Notes: generated by a model not told the origin, from the sequence alone. 64,000 bases of DNA from Luteibacter anthropi (GCF_011759365.1 NZ_JAARLZ010000010.1:1-64000); one strand, 5' to 3'. Positions 34,720 through 43,714 are shown, counted from the stretch's first letter. Numbers and translations are program-made.

Positions 34720-37700
34720 TCAGATCTCCTGCCCGGGCCGCGCATGACGGCGGCGACGGCGCTCCACGGAACGCTCCAGCACATCGTAGAAAGTGGGAAG
34801 GATGAACAAGGTCAGCAAGGTCGCGACCACGAGGCCACCCACCACCACCGTGGCGAGGCCACGCTGCACGTCCGTACCAATACCGGTGGCAAGCGCGGCG
34901 GGCAACATGCCTACGCTGGCGACGGTGGCCGTCATCAGCACGGGACGGAAACGCTCGCTTGCGCCGGAAAGCACCGCTTCGCGCACGTCATGGCCGTCAC
35001 GTCGCATGCGATTGAAGTTGGCCACCATGATGATGCCGTTCTGCACCGCCACGCCGAACAAGGCGATAAAGCCCACGGCTGTCGCGATGTTCAGCGTTTC
35101 TCCTTTCACATGCAGCGAAATCAGGCCGCCCAGCGTCGCCAGTGGCACCACTGCCAGCACGAGCAGGGCCTGACGCAGGTTGCCGAACTCGGCAAACAGG
35201 AACACGGCCATCACTGCCAGAACCAGGCCCATCACCAGCACCAGGCGCGATTGCGCGCGCTGCTGGTTCTCGAACTGGCCAGCCCACTGCAAGGTGTAGG
35301 TCGATGCATCGAAATGCACCTTCGACGCGATGCGCTGCTGGGCATCCGCCAGGTACTCCGACAGCGCGCGATCACGGTTGTCGATGCGTATCGTGATCTG
35401 CCGGCGCGTCTGCTCGTGGGCGATGGTGCTCTCACCCGTCTGCATCGTGATGTGGGTGACCATGGCCAGCGGCACGCGCGCACCGGAAGGCGCCGTGAGC
35501 ACAAGGCGTCCCAGCGACTCCGGATCGGCGGCGATACCGTGCGGCACGCGCGCGGTGACGTTGTACACGCGATCGCCCACATAGGCCTGCGTGATGGCCG
35601 CACCACCCACGCCGGTCTGGATCAGCGTATTGATGTCCGACACATTGATGCCATAGCGCGCCGCCGCGTCGCGATCGACGGTGACCGTCAGCTGGGGAAT
35701 CGGCGGTTCCTGGAAGATCGAGGCGTCGGCGGTTCCCGGCGTGTCGTGCAACACGTCCACGATCTCACCGCCGATGCGGCGAAGCTCCTTGAAGTCGTCG
35801 CCATAGATACGCAGCACCAGCGGGCTGTGCGCGCCGCCCACCATATCGTTCTCGCCATCGATGATCGGCTGGCTGATGCCGGCGCTGATGCCGGGAATGG
35901 CTTGCAGTCGCTTGTTCAGACGACGAATGAACTCGGCCTTGGTTTCGCCGGACGGCCACTGGTCGTAAGGCTTCAGGACCACACCCGATTCGATATGCGA
36001 CGGGGTCCACGGATCGCTACCGGTGTCGTTGCGACCCAGCTGGGTCACGACATGGCTCACCTCCGGGAACTCGCTCACCGCACGGCGATACTCGCTCGCC
36101 ATCTCGCTGGCCTTTTCCAGCGACAGGCCGCTGGGCAGCTGCACCTGCACCCAGAGCGAACCTTCGTCCAGGTCGGGAAGGAATTCGCGGCCGATGGTGG
36201 CGCCCAGCGATACCACCGCAATCAGTGCTCCCAGCGCAATGGCATAGGCAATGCGCGGGCGGCCTAGCAGTCGCTCCAGCGTACGCCGGTAGCCATGCTG
36301 CAAACGTTCAAGAGGCTTGTTGTGGAACATCTTGCGCGGCTTGCGCAGGGCGAGCCAGGCCAGCGCCGGAACGATGGCGATGGAGCACAGCAGCGCACCC
36401 AGCAAGGCGTAGCCCACGGTATGGGCCATCGGCGAGAACAGCTTGCCCTCGGCACGCTCGAACGCGAGCAACGGCGCGTAAGCCGTGATGATGATCAGCG
36501 TGGCGAAGAAGATCGGACGGGCCACCTGCTTCGTGGCCGTCAGCACATCGGATTCGTGCAGCCAGCCTTCCGGACGCGATTCGCGCTTGCGCAGGATCGC
36601 CTCGGTAACCACGATGGCGCCATCCACGATCACGCCAAAGTCGATGGCGCCCAGCGAGAACAGGTTCGCGGGCATGCTGGTGAAGTGCATCACGATGAAG
36701 GCGGTGACCAGCGCGAACGGAATGGTCACGGCGGCCACCATCGCACTGCGCGGGCTGCCCAGGAACAGGATCAGCACGATGCAGACCAGGCCCACGCCTT
36801 CGATCACCGTGTGCGATACCTTCTCCACGGTGGACTGCACCAGTTCGTCGCGATCCAGATAGGGCACGATGCGCACGCCCTGCGGTGCCAGCTCCTTGTT
36901 CAGCTGATCCACGCGGGCGTGGATACCCTTGAGCACCTGCGACGGATTCTCGTGGAGCAGCAGATCCACGATGCCTTCGACGGCATCGGGGTTATTGTCC
37001 TTGCCGAGAATACCTTCACGGATCTGGTGCCCGTACTGAAGCTTGCCCAGGTCGCTCACCCGCACGGGATCGCCGTTGTGCTGGGTGACCACGATGTCAC
37101 CCATGTCCTTCAGCGAGCGCATGAGGCCTTCGCCGCGGATCACATACGACTGCTCGCCGCGGGTGACGCGACCACCACCGGCATTGGTGTTGTTGGCGCT
37201 GAGTGCATTGATGACGTCATTCATGCCGACGCCGAACTGCAACAGCTTCTGCGGATCGACTTCGAGCTGGAACTCCTTGGTGAAGCCGCCGAAGTTGTCC
37301 ACATTGGCCACGCCCGGCACCTGTTGCAGCGCGGGGATGACCTTCCAGCGCTGGATTTCGGACAGCTCCATCAGGTTCTTCGAGTCCGAATCCAGCGTAT
37401 AGCGATAGATCTCGCCCGCCGGACCGGATACCGGATCGAGCGTCGGGGTGACGCCCGGTGGCAGCGTGACGTTGGCCAGGCGTTCGGTCACGCGCTGGCG
37501 CGACCAGTAATCCTCCGCGCCTTCGCGGAAGGTGAGCGTGATGAGTGACAGGCCGAAGGTGCTGCTGGAACGCATGCTGACCACACCGGGCGTGCCGGCG
37601 AGGCCGCGCTCCAGCGGCGTGGTGATCTGCTGTTCGATTTCTTCCGCGGCGAGGCCGGGCACCTGGGTGGTGACCTGCGCGGTGACGTCGGCCAGCTCGG

Positions 37701-37818
37701 GATACGCCTCGACCGCCAGCTGCGTCCAGGCGTAATAGCCGTAGACGAGCACCAGCAGCGAGACGCCGAAGACGATGGCCCGGCGGTGCAGGCACCAGGC
37801 AATGAAACGATCAATCAT
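34720..37818 (-). CDS. CzcA/CusA-type (HME) RND efflux permease
   Basis: 1032 residues, twelve membrane helices with two large periplasmic loops. The helix-4 motif LGAIDFGVIVDGAIVV is the DFGxxxDG signature of heavy-metal RND pumps, as opposed to drug pumps; other matches are QVTTQVPGLAAEEIEQQITT, LERGLAGTPGVVSMRS and ALFGVAVQNGIIMVANFN. It uses the proton gradient to export metal ions from periplasm to outside. Which metal is not readable here, but the adjoining bufferin locus makes copper plausible. Starts eight bases inside the end of the adaptor gene. Confidence 0.93.
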   Translation of the reverse strand: MIDRFIAWCLHRRAIVFGVSLLVLVYGYYAWTQLAVEAYPELADVTAQVTTQVPGLAAEEIEQQITTPLERGLAGTPGVVSMRSSSTFGLSLITLTFREGAEDYWSRQRVTERLANVTLPPGVTPTLDPVSGPAGEIYRYTLDSDSKNLMELSEIQRWKVIPALQQVPGVANVDNFGGFTKEFQLEVDPQKLLQFGVGMNDVINALSANNTNAGGGRVTRGEQSYVIRGEGLMRSLKDMGDIVVTQHNGDPVRVSDLGKLQYGHQIREGILGKDNNPDAVEGIVDLLLHENPSQVLKGIHARVDQLNKELAPQGVRIVPYLDRDELVQSTVEKVSHTVIEGVGLVCIVLILFLGSPRSAMVAAVTIPFALVTAFIVMHFTSMPANLFSLGAIDFGVIVDGAIVVTEAILRKRESRPEGWLHESDVLTATKQVARPIFFATLIIITAYAPLLAFERAEGKLFSPMAHTVGYALLGALLCSIAIVPALAWLALRKPRKMFHNKPLERLQHGYRRTLERLLGRPRIAYAIALGALIAVVSLGATIGREFLPDLDEGSLWVQVQLPSGLSLEKASEMASEYRRAVSEFPEVSHVVTQLGRNDTGSDPWTPSHIESGVVLKPYDQWPSGETKAEFIRRLNKRLQAIPGISAGISQPIIDGENDMVGGAHSPLVLRIYGDDFKELRRIGGEIVDVLHDTPGTADASIFQEPPIPQLTVTVDRDAAARYGINVSDINTLIQTGVGGAAITQAYVGDRVYNVTARVPHGIAADPESLGRLVLTAPSGARVPLAMVTHITMQTGESTIAHEQTRRQITIRIDNRDRALSEYLADAQQRIASKVHFDASTYTLQWAGQFENQQRAQSRLVLVMGLVLAVMAVFLFAEFGNLRQALLVLAVVPLATLGGLISLHVKGETLNIATAVGFIALFGVAVQNGIIMVANFNRMRRDGHDVREAVLSGASERFRPVLMTATVASVGMLPAALATGIGTDVQRGLATVVVGGLVVATLLTLFILPTFYDVLERSVERRRRRHARPGQEI

Positions 37819-38935
37819 TGATCAGCACTCCGCCGAGCGTCACCACGCGATCGCCCGGCGCGAGGCCCTTCACGATGCGGGCTTCGTCGCCTTCGTCGCC
37901 ACCGAGCACCACGGCGCGGCGGGTGAACGTCCACGGCGCGGTCTCCACGAACACGGTGACATCGTCGTTGTTCATCAGCAGTGCCGATTGCCGCACCAGC
38001 ACGGCCTGCACGCGCGGCACGTCGAAGGTGGCCGTGGCGTACATGTTGGCCTTGAGTTCGCCCTGTTCGTTCGGCACGGCAATGCGCGCCTTCACGCGGC
38101 GCGAGTCGGGATCGAGCACATCGCTCACCGATTGCACCACACCATGGAAGGAACGCCCCGGCCATGCGGGAAGCGTCACCTCGGCCTGCTGGCCGCGGGC
38201 CACTTCATGGACGTCGTTCTCCGCGACATTCGCCGTGATCCACACATGCCCCAGGTCGGTGATCGTCATCAGCGAGGCGTTGGGATCGTTCGCGAAACCG
38301 CCGACGGCAGCCGACAGTGCCGTCACGCTGCCATCCACCGGCGACACCACGGCCACGCCACGCGCACTGCCCGTGCCGCTCACCCTGCCCAGCGAGGCAA
38401 GGCGACTGGATGCCCGCTGGAATTCGGCCTGCGCCTGCGCATAGCTGCTCTGCGCGGCTTCGAGATCTTTCTGCGCGGCACCGCCGGCTTCGTTCACGCC
38501 CTTGGCGCGTTCCATGGCCTTGCTGGCAAGCTCCATGGCATCGCGGGCGCGTGCCTCGTCGGAGGATGCCTGCGCGTAATCGCCCGAAGCGATCACGGCC
38601 AGCACCTGGCCGCGCGTGACACGGTCACCCAGCGCCACCTTCAGTTCGACGATGCGCCCGGTGACCGGCGGCAGGATGTTGAGTGTGTGACTCGGATCGG
38701 CTTCGACGATGGCCGGGGCCGTGAGTGCATGGGCAAGGTCGCGCACCGCGACCGCCTGCACCTTCAGACGGTCACGCAACGGCGAGTGTTCGGGTACGCG
38801 GCGGATACCGTGGTCATTGATCACGATGGGCGCGGCATCCTGCTCCGCTGCACCATGCGAGCAGCCGGCAAGCAGGAAGACGATAGCGGACGCGAGAAAA
38901 GCGCGGGCGACAAATGCGGGCGTGCGGAAAAGCAT
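37811..38935 (-). CDS. RND efflux periplasmic adaptor (CzcB-like lipoprotein)
   Basis: 374 residues. Lipoprotein signal ending VFLLAGC (Cys at 25), barrel-sandwich/lipoyl half-motifs (PPVTGRIVELKVALGDRVTR, GQVLAVI), a coiled-coil hairpin (SSDEARARDAMELASKAMER) and the beta-barrel VWITANVAENDVHEVARGQQ. Links the permease to the outer-membrane channel and may hand over metal. First gene of the czcBAC-like operon; its 150-base leader contains a hairpin (38964-38998) and a CTAGGG-type motif. Confidence 0.92.
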   Translation of the reverse strand: MLFRTPAFVARAFLASAIVFLLAGCSHGAAEQDAAPIVINDHGIRRVPEHSPLRDRLKVQAVAVRDLAHALTAPAIVEADPSHTLNILPPVTGRIVELKVALGDRVTRGQVLAVIASGDYAQASSDEARARDAMELASKAMERAKGVNEAGGAAQKDLEAAQSSYAQAQAEFQRASSRLASLGRVSGTGSARGVAVVSPVDGSVTALSAAVGGFANDPNASLMTITDLGHVWITANVAENDVHEVARGQQAEVTLPAWPGRSFHGVVQSVSDVLDPDSRRVKARIAVPNEQGELKANMYATATFDVPRVQAVLVRQSALLMNNDDVTVFVETAPWTFTRRAVVLGGDEGDEARIVKGLAPGDRVVTLGGVLIND

Positions 38936-39089
38936 GGAAATTCCCTTGGGCGAACGAACGCACCCACGGCGCCCACCGGTAAGGTGAGCGTCGTGGGCAT
39001 GCGGAAGGGAAGGCCCGTCCGCGGTGGAATCGTTACTGTCCGCCGCGTCCGGAGAAACGGCGGTCAGTACGACGGCTGGCTGGAGCGGG

Positions 39090-39106
39090 GACTAGGGTCT
39101 GGGTCC
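39090..39106 (-). promoter_or_regulatory. Repeated GGACNC-N3-ACCCTAGTC motif, upstream of efflux operon
   Basis: On the minus strand GGACCCAGACCCTAGTC, 154 bases before the adaptor ATG. A second copy stands at 39512-39528, 155 bases before the next small gene. The match (14 of 17 positions) and the equal distance suggest a shared promoter element or operator. Inference. Confidence 0.35.
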
Positions 39107-39137
39107 AAGGTCGTCGTTCTCCTCGAATAACGAGCGG

Positions 39138-39356
39138 TCAGGCCGCGATGTGGGACGTGGCGTGACCATGCCAGCGGGCTACCGGACGGCCGCAGCCGGG
39201 ATCGGTTTCCCAATGCATGTCGATGACGGATGCAGGCACCTGCGCATCGGCGTGCGACGCGGGAACGGTGATATGCCAGGTATGCGGACGGACGCGACGG
39301 TCCGGTGCGAAACGACCTGCGGCGAGCAGGTGGAGGACAGCGTTAACGAGCTTCAT
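39138..39356 (-). CDS. Small hypothetical protein upstream of the efflux operon
   Basis: 72 residues (MKLVNAVLHLLAAGRFAPDR... ending GHATSHIAA), soluble, with a His/Trp-containing C-terminal half (MHWETDPGCGRPVARWHGH) and one Cys. GAGGAG eight bases upstream of the ATG strongly supports translation. No family recognised. It lies between the bufferin operon and the efflux operon on the same strand, so a role in metal handling is possible but unproven. Confidence 0.6.
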   Translation of the reverse strand: MKLVNAVLHLLAAGRFAPDRRVRPHTWHITVPASHADAQVPASVIDMHWETDPGCGRPVARWHGHATSHIAA

Positions 39357-39686
39357 GGCCCATCTCCTCGGGTACGGCGCCTGTGGCTGCCGCAAGGAGT
39401 GGGCCGGTCTTCCCTAGTCGAGGAAAGCGCCGGCCGACCGCTGGCGGTCGCCGCAGGCAATCGGGTTGTGATGCTTTGTCGGCAACCGAAGCGAGCGGCT
39501 GTCGACGTGGCGACTAGGGTAGGTGTCCATATGCCTTTGTCTGGGTGGACGGAGGGCCCGTCAGCAAGGGGCTGCCGGGTGTGGGCATTGTCTTGCTGCG
39601 ATGCGGCGGAGTCAACGCATTTCGGCGCTCTTTTCCGACTGTTTACGCACTCTATATGCCGGTTCGCAAGAACCTGGGGAAAACCG
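39357..39686. other. Intergenic region between bufferin operon and small gene
   Basis: 330 bp without a supported gene. Contains the second GGACACCTACCCTAGTC motif (39512-39528, minus strand) and an inverse CTAGGG copy at 39412-39420 (CCCTAGTCG). I see no clear terminator for the bufferin operon. Confidence 0.4.
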
Positions 39687-40421
39687 TCAGGCGCGCAGGC
39701 TGCGGATCATGCCTTCGGCGGTCCAGGCGCCCAGGCAACCACCCGCGATACGGGCCGCCTGCTCCCCTTCGTGGGTGCGCCCCAGCCAGGTGCAGATCTC
39801 GCCGAAGCTCGCACCGGCCAGTGCCAGGTCGAGGCAGGCCGTTTCGTCGGCCGTCATGCTGGCAAAGCGTGGTGACAGGCCCTGCCGCCATACCCGGGCC
39901 CCTACCCCGTCTTCCACGAACATGGAGACGGGGGGATCGACGCCGTCGGCAATGGCCCGCCAGATGGCCACGGCATTGCTGCGCATCCGGCGGATACGCA
40001 ATGTCGGCACGAAATCGAACTCGACGCGGTCCCAGTCATCGGCCACCAGTTCGCCGACCTGTACGGCAACGGCATCGGGGCCGGCAAAAGCGCGACGCAG
40101 CTGCCAGTCGAGCCAGGCCAGCTCGGCGATCTCGGGATCGATGGAGTATTCGTTCTCCAGTTGCTGGATGAACGATTCGCCGTAGGCATCCAGCGTCCAC
40201 GATGCAGGCGGGTTAGCATCGACGTAACGCGATGCCGCCGCGTCGAAGGCATCGTCGCCGAGCCAGAGCCTTGTCTTTTCATACGTCTCGCCCAGACTGG
40301 CGAGAAGCTGCGCGCGGTAATTGTTGGCGTAGACGGCCATGCCGCGCGGATCGGTATCCGAAGGCACAAGCCCACGGGCCAACGCCGCCACGAAGGCCTT
40401 TTGCCAGTCGCGCAGGTTCAT
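39687..40421 (-). CDS. bufC2: DUF2063 protein, partner of the second MNIO enzyme (BufC-like)
   Basis: 244 residues. N-terminal DUF2063 domain (LRDWQKAFVAALARGLVPSD, RGMAVYANNYRAQLLASLGE, YVDANPPASWTLDAYGESF) and a smaller C-terminal domain, as in MbnC-like partners of DUF692 enzymes, which bind the precursor leader and help position its cysteines. The start overlaps the bufB2 stop by four bases. Last gene of the seven-gene operon. Assignment to the bufferin pathway follows from the neighbours. Confidence 0.88.
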   Translation of the reverse strand: MNLRDWQKAFVAALARGLVPSDTDPRGMAVYANNYRAQLLASLGETYEKTRLWLGDDAFDAAASRYVDANPPASWTLDAYGESFIQQLENEYSIDPEIAELAWLDWQLRRAFAGPDAVAVQVGELVADDWDRVEFDFVPTLRIRRMRSNAVAIWRAIADGVDPPVSMFVEDGVGARVWRQGLSPRFASMTADETACLDLALAGASFGEICTWLGRTHEGEQAARIAGGCLGAWTAEGMIRSLRA

Positions 40422-41257
40422 GCCGCCTGTCGCCGCGACGCGGCGGCAAGGTCACGGGCGTGTGCCACTTCGGCAAGCAGTTCGCCCAGCGGCGGAATGT
40501 GGTCGTCGCGTTCGATCATGATGGCCACCTCGCCCAGGCGGGCGACGAAGCGTTCGTACAAGGCCCATACCGAATCAGGAACCGGCGCGTCGTGCGTATC
40601 CACCAGCATGTCGCGACCCTGGCTGTGGCCCGCAAGATGCACCTGGCGCACGCGATCGAGCGGAAGGCGTTCGAGCCAGTCGTCCGGGTCCAGGCCGTGG
40701 TTGGTGGTGCTGACGTAGATGTTGTTCACGTCCAGCAGGAGATAGCAGTCGGTGCGCGCGCAAAGCTCGGCAAGAAAGCCTGCCTCGCTCAGGGCCGCAT
40801 CGGGAAACGAAAGATAGGTGGACGGGTTTTCCAGCACCAGCTGGCGCCCCAGTACATCCTGGGCGAGCTTCACGTTGTCAGCGACCAGCGCAAGCGCTTC
40901 CTCGGTATACGGCAGCGGCAGCAGGTCGTGGGAGTTGAAGCCGGCGATACCGGTCCAGCACAGGTGATCCGACACCCACAACGGATCGACACGGTCGGCC
41001 AGATGACGCAGGCGGCGCAGGTAGTCGCGGTCGAGGCCTTCGCCGCCGATATTCATGGAGACGCCATGCAGCGCCACCGGATGCCGTTCGCGGATACGCG
41101 ACAGTACGTCGAGCGGGCGGCCGCCCTCCACCATGAAGTTCTCGGAGATGACCTCCACGAAATCGACAGGCTGCACCTGTTCGAGGAAATCGGCGTAATG
41201 CGGAATGCGCAGGCCGAGACCGAAACCGTGGAAGCTGGGAAGCGAAGAGGTGTTCAT
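40418..41257 (-). CDS. bufB2: DUF692 multinuclear iron oxidase (MNIO, BufB-like), second set
   Basis: 279 residues, TIM-barrel MNIO family. The metal-ligand positions are all present: FVEVISENFMVEGG, VALHGVSMNIG, WVSDHLCWTG, LVLENPSTYL, LLLDVNNIYV, VHLAGH, VDTHDAPV and IERDDHIPP. Such enzymes (MbnB, BufB) use a mixed-valent di/tri-iron centre and O2 to modify cysteines of a ribosomal peptide. The adjacent upstream gene encodes a six-Cys precursor, its probable substrate. A strong hairpin lies between them. Confidence 0.93.
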   Translation of the reverse strand: MNTSSLPSFHGFGLGLRIPHYADFLEQVQPVDFVEVISENFMVEGGRPLDVLSRIRERHPVALHGVSMNIGGEGLDRDYLRRLRHLADRVDPLWVSDHLCWTGIAGFNSHDLLPLPYTEEALALVADNVKLAQDVLGRQLVLENPSTYLSFPDAALSEAGFLAELCARTDCYLLLDVNNIYVSTTNHGLDPDDWLERLPLDRVRQVHLAGHSQGRDMLVDTHDAPVPDSVWALYERFVARLGEVAIMIERDDHIPPLGELLAEVAHARDLAAASRRQAA

Positions 41258-41269
41258 ACAGACCCCGGT

Positions 41270-41297
41270 GGTCCGGCCGCCCCATGGCGGCCGGACC
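41270..41297 (-). promoter_or_regulatory. Hairpin between bufA2 and bufB2
   Basis: Perfect 12-bp stem GGTCCGGCCGCC / GGCGGCCGGACC with a four-base loop, starting a few bases after the bufA2 stop and 13 bases before bufB2. No T-run, so it likely protects the precursor mRNA or partly limits read-through, giving more precursor than enzyme. Confidence 0.65.
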
Positions 41298-41303
41298 GGC
41301 GGA

Positions 41304-41570
41304 TTACTTCGCCGGAGCCGTGGTGCTGCCGCCGGCGGACGTGCACTTGGCGGCCGACACTTCCTTGAAGCCCTGGCCCTTGCAGGTGTTCTGGCCCTTG
41401 CAGGCGTTGTTGGCGGTCTTGCAATCCGACTGGCCCTTACAGCTGTTGATGCCGTAGCAATGCACGGTATCGCCAGCCTTTTCAGCGGCCTGGGCAGGAA
41501 CCGAGATGGCGACGGCCGAGACGGCGAAGAGGGCGGCGGCGGCGGCGATGCTGCTGGTCGAGGTCTGCAT
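41304..41570 (-). CDS. bufA2: Cys-rich periplasmic bufferin precursor, BufA2 type
   Basis: 88 residues. Signal peptide MQTSTSSIAAAAALFAVSAV..., cut after AQA-28. The mature part has six Cys at 38, 44, 50, 57, 63 and 76 in a CKG/CKT repeat (CYGINSCKGQSDCKT, ACKGQNTCKGQGF). This spacing matches the BufA2 family of MNIO-modified metallophores. Modified Cys would form thiooxazole-type copper ligands, and the product should stay in the periplasm. GGAGT seven bases upstream supports the start. It has its own SigF-type promoter at 41614-41643. Confidence 0.88.
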   Translation of the reverse strand: MQTSTSSIAAAAALFAVSAVAISVPAQAAEKAGDTVHCYGINSCKGQSDCKTANNACKGQNTCKGQGFKEVSAAKCTSAGGSTTAPAK

Positions 41571-41613
41571 GGAAGTACTCCGTGGTTTGGGGTTGTGCCG
41601 TAGTGGCACGAGG

Positions 41614-41643
41614 ATATTCGTGCCCGCTGCGGTTTCGGTTACA
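41614..41643 (-). promoter_or_regulatory. SigF-type ECF promoter of bufA2-bufB2-bufC2
   Basis: Minus strand: TGTAACC (41643-41637), 16-base spacer, CGAATAT (41620-41614). Same sequence and spacing as the two promoters at 44.0-44.1 kb. Predicted leader to the bufA2 ATG is about 37 bases. Confidence 0.8.
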
Positions 41644-41664
41644 CACGTATACGGACAAATACCG

Positions 41665-42138
41665 TCAGTGGATGCGGAACACGCGATCAAGCGACAGACG
41701 ACCGCCACCACGCGCGATGAGATACAGCAGGATGGCCGCCCAGGACAAGTGCGTGGGCCATGCATCCGGGTAGACAAACACTTCGATGATCGTAGTCATG
41801 CCCAGCAATAGCAGGGCTGACGCCCGCGTGAAGAGGCCCATCACAAGCAGCATCGGCACAAAGGTCTCCACATAGGCCGACATATGGGCCGCCACCTCCG
41901 GCGGCACCAGGGGCAGCTTGTATTCGGTGCGGAACAGCTCATAAGTGCTTTCCGTAAGGGTCAGGAAGCCCTCGACCTTGGTCCGCCCGGACTGGAAGAA
42001 GATGGCGGCAATCGAGACTCGGGAGACCACGGCCAGCAGGTCGTGCCCGATCCACCCGCTAACCCGATCGGCCAGGGCATTCCAGCGATCCCGCAGGGAA
42101 AAGGTTTGCTGCATCGCGGCAACATCGTGACGGTTCAT
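41665..42138 (-). CDS. DoxX-like membrane protein
   Basis: 157 residues with four membrane segments; DoxX family pattern in DLLAVVSRVSIAAIFFQSGR, TKVEGF and AYVETFVPMLLVMGLFTRAS, ALLLLGMTTIIEVFVYPDAW. DoxX-like proteins are standard companions of bufferin loci; they may supply electrons or reduce the quinone/iron site, but their role is unproven. The ATG overlaps the bufC1 stop (ATGA), so it belongs to the same operon. Confidence 0.88.
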   Translation of the reverse strand: MNRHDVAAMQQTFSLRDRWNALADRVSGWIGHDLLAVVSRVSIAAIFFQSGRTKVEGFLTLTESTYELFRTEYKLPLVPPEVAAHMSAYVETFVPMLLVMGLFTRASALLLLGMTTIIEVFVYPDAWPTHLSWAAILLYLIARGGGRLSLDRVFRIH

Positions 42139-42887
42139 GGGTTGGTTTCTCCATGCGCAAGGACAAAGAGACCGGCCAGTTGGCATCCGGCGAGGATGCG
42201 GTCGATGGCGGCGTCGGGGTGAAAACGATGGGTGTGCACGGCAGCCTCGGCGAGCGTGCTGCCTGACGCACAGGCTTCGATGAACATCAGGCAGGGCGCA
42301 CCGACGTCATGCACCGTGACCTGCATATGCGCGCGAACCACCACGGCGTGTTCGGGTTGCCATGCCAGCTCACCTTCAACGGCACGGCCTTCGCGACTTG
42401 CGCGCCAGATGGTGACGGCCGGGTGCGGTGATCGGAATAACCGCAGCGACGCATGCGGTCGCAACGTCACCGATGACAACCCGTCTTCCGTGAGTTCGGC
42501 CCACATCGCCGACGGCATCGGAATATCGTCGGCGGCGTTCTGGCTTTCGGTCCACAGGCGATCCAGCCGGGCAACGTCGCCGAGATAGGGAACATCGGCT
42601 GTCTGTTCGGCAGCATCGAGGAACGCGGGAAAGAGGTCGCCGTAAAACATCAGGCGAGGGTCTTCCGGAGGCGACATCTCGACGTATGCCGCCGCCGCAG
42701 CACGAAACCAGTCGCGACCGACAAGGCAGGCCACAGAGGGAAAGTTTGCTTCGAGTGCATCGATACCCGCACGCAGCGTGGTGTTGCGATACACATCGAA
42801 GCCGGCCTGGCGTGCCGGAAGGAAATGGCTTTCCGCATCGCCGAGCGCATGCAGGAAACGTCGCTGGTAATCGGCAAGCCCGCTCAT
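42135..42887 (-). CDS. bufC1: DUF2063 protein, partner of the first MNIO enzyme (BufC-like)
   Basis: 250 residues with the DUF2063 N-terminus (LADYQRRFLHALGDAESHFL, FDVYRNTTLRAGIDALEANF, YVEMSPPEDPRLMFYGDLF) and a variable C-terminal half. Differs clearly from BufC2, as expected if each partner reads a different precursor leader. Start overlaps the bufB1 stop by four bases; stop overlaps the DoxX start. Confidence 0.87.
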   Translation of the reverse strand: MSGLADYQRRFLHALGDAESHFLPARQAGFDVYRNTTLRAGIDALEANFPSVACLVGRDWFRAAAAAYVEMSPPEDPRLMFYGDLFPAFLDAAEQTADVPYLGDVARLDRLWTESQNAADDIPMPSAMWAELTEDGLSSVTLRPHASLRLFRSPHPAVTIWRASREGRAVEGELAWQPEHAVVVRAHMQVTVHDVGAPCLMFIEACASGSTLAEAAVHTHRFHPDAAIDRILAGCQLAGLFVLAHGETNP

Positions 42888-43714
42888 GCGACCTCCCCAT
42901 GACGCAGCAGGTGGTGCGCGCGCGAGCGTTCATCCAGCAAGGTAGCGAACGACGGCACGTCGCCATCGCGCTCGATCAACGTGGGACGCTGTCCACCGCG
43001 CGCGATCACGGCAGCGTAGAGCGACCACACCGCGTCATCCACCGGGGCATCATGCGAGTCGATCAACAAGCTCCCGTTTGTCGACTCATCCACGGCGCAA
43101 CCCGCGAGGTGGATTTCCATCACCTCATGCAAGGCAAATGCATCGAGATACTCCCGCGCGTCATAGCCGAGGTTATGCGCACTGACGTGCACGTTATTGA
43201 TATCAAGAAGAAAGCCGCAGCCACTGCGCCGGGCCAGCTCCGCGAGAAAATCCGTCTCGCTCCACTCATGGCCTTCGACCACGACGTAATGCGACGGGTT
43301 TTCCACGGCGATGCGTCGACCCAGCGCATCCTGTGTGCGTTGCACGTTTTCCACGACACGAAGCAAGGCTTCGGTGCTGCGCGGGAACGGCAGCAGGTCG
43401 GGGAGGTAACGACCTTCCCACGACGACCACGCAAGATGTTCGGACACCATGGCGGGCTGCACGCGATCCACCAGGCGGCGCAGTCGTGCCAGGTGCCTTG
43501 TATCCGGTGCCACCGGCGAGCCCAGCGATAGCGATACGCCATGCAGCGACAGCGGGTGATGCTGTGCGAGCGCATCGAGCATGGCCAGGCGTGGGCCGCC
43601 ATCCACCATGTAGTTTTCCGGATGCACTTCCAGCCACACGCCGGGCTCGGCGCAGGCCAGGGCCTCGTCGATGTGCTGCGGCTTGAAGCCGAGACCGGCG
43701 GTGAGCCTGCTCAT
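42884..43714 (-). CDS. bufB1: DUF692 multinuclear iron oxidase (MNIO, BufB-like), first set
   Basis: 276 residues, same fold and ligand set as BufB2: VWLEVHPENYMVDGG, LSLHGVSLSLG, MVSEHLAWSS, IAVENPSHYV, FLLDINNVHVSAHN, EIHLAG, IDSHDAPVDDAVW and IERDGDVP. Predicted to oxidise cysteines of the BufA1 precursor encoded 4 bp upstream. I chose ATG 43714 (MSRLTAGLGFKPQHI), where family members start; the frame is open further only because it overlaps bufA1. Confidence 0.92.
   Translation of the reverse strand: MSRLTAGLGFKPQHIDEALACAEPGVWLEVHPENYMVDGGPRLAMLDALAQHHPLSLHGVSLSLGSPVAPDTRHLARLRRLVDRVQPAMVSEHLAWSSWEGRYLPDLLPFPRSTEALLRVVENVQRTQDALGRRIAVENPSHYVVVEGHEWSETDFLAELARRSGCGFLLDINNVHVSAHNLGYDAREYLDAFALHEVMEIHLAGCAVDESTNGSLLIDSHDAPVDDAVWSLYAAVIARGGQRPTLIERDGDVPSFATLLDERSRAHHLLRHGEVA

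Noticed and set aside
34744-36267. Long plus-strand frame (507 codons) opposite the RND permease
   Set aside because: Antisense shadow of the GC-rich permease gene; His/Arg/Gln-rich with no domain.
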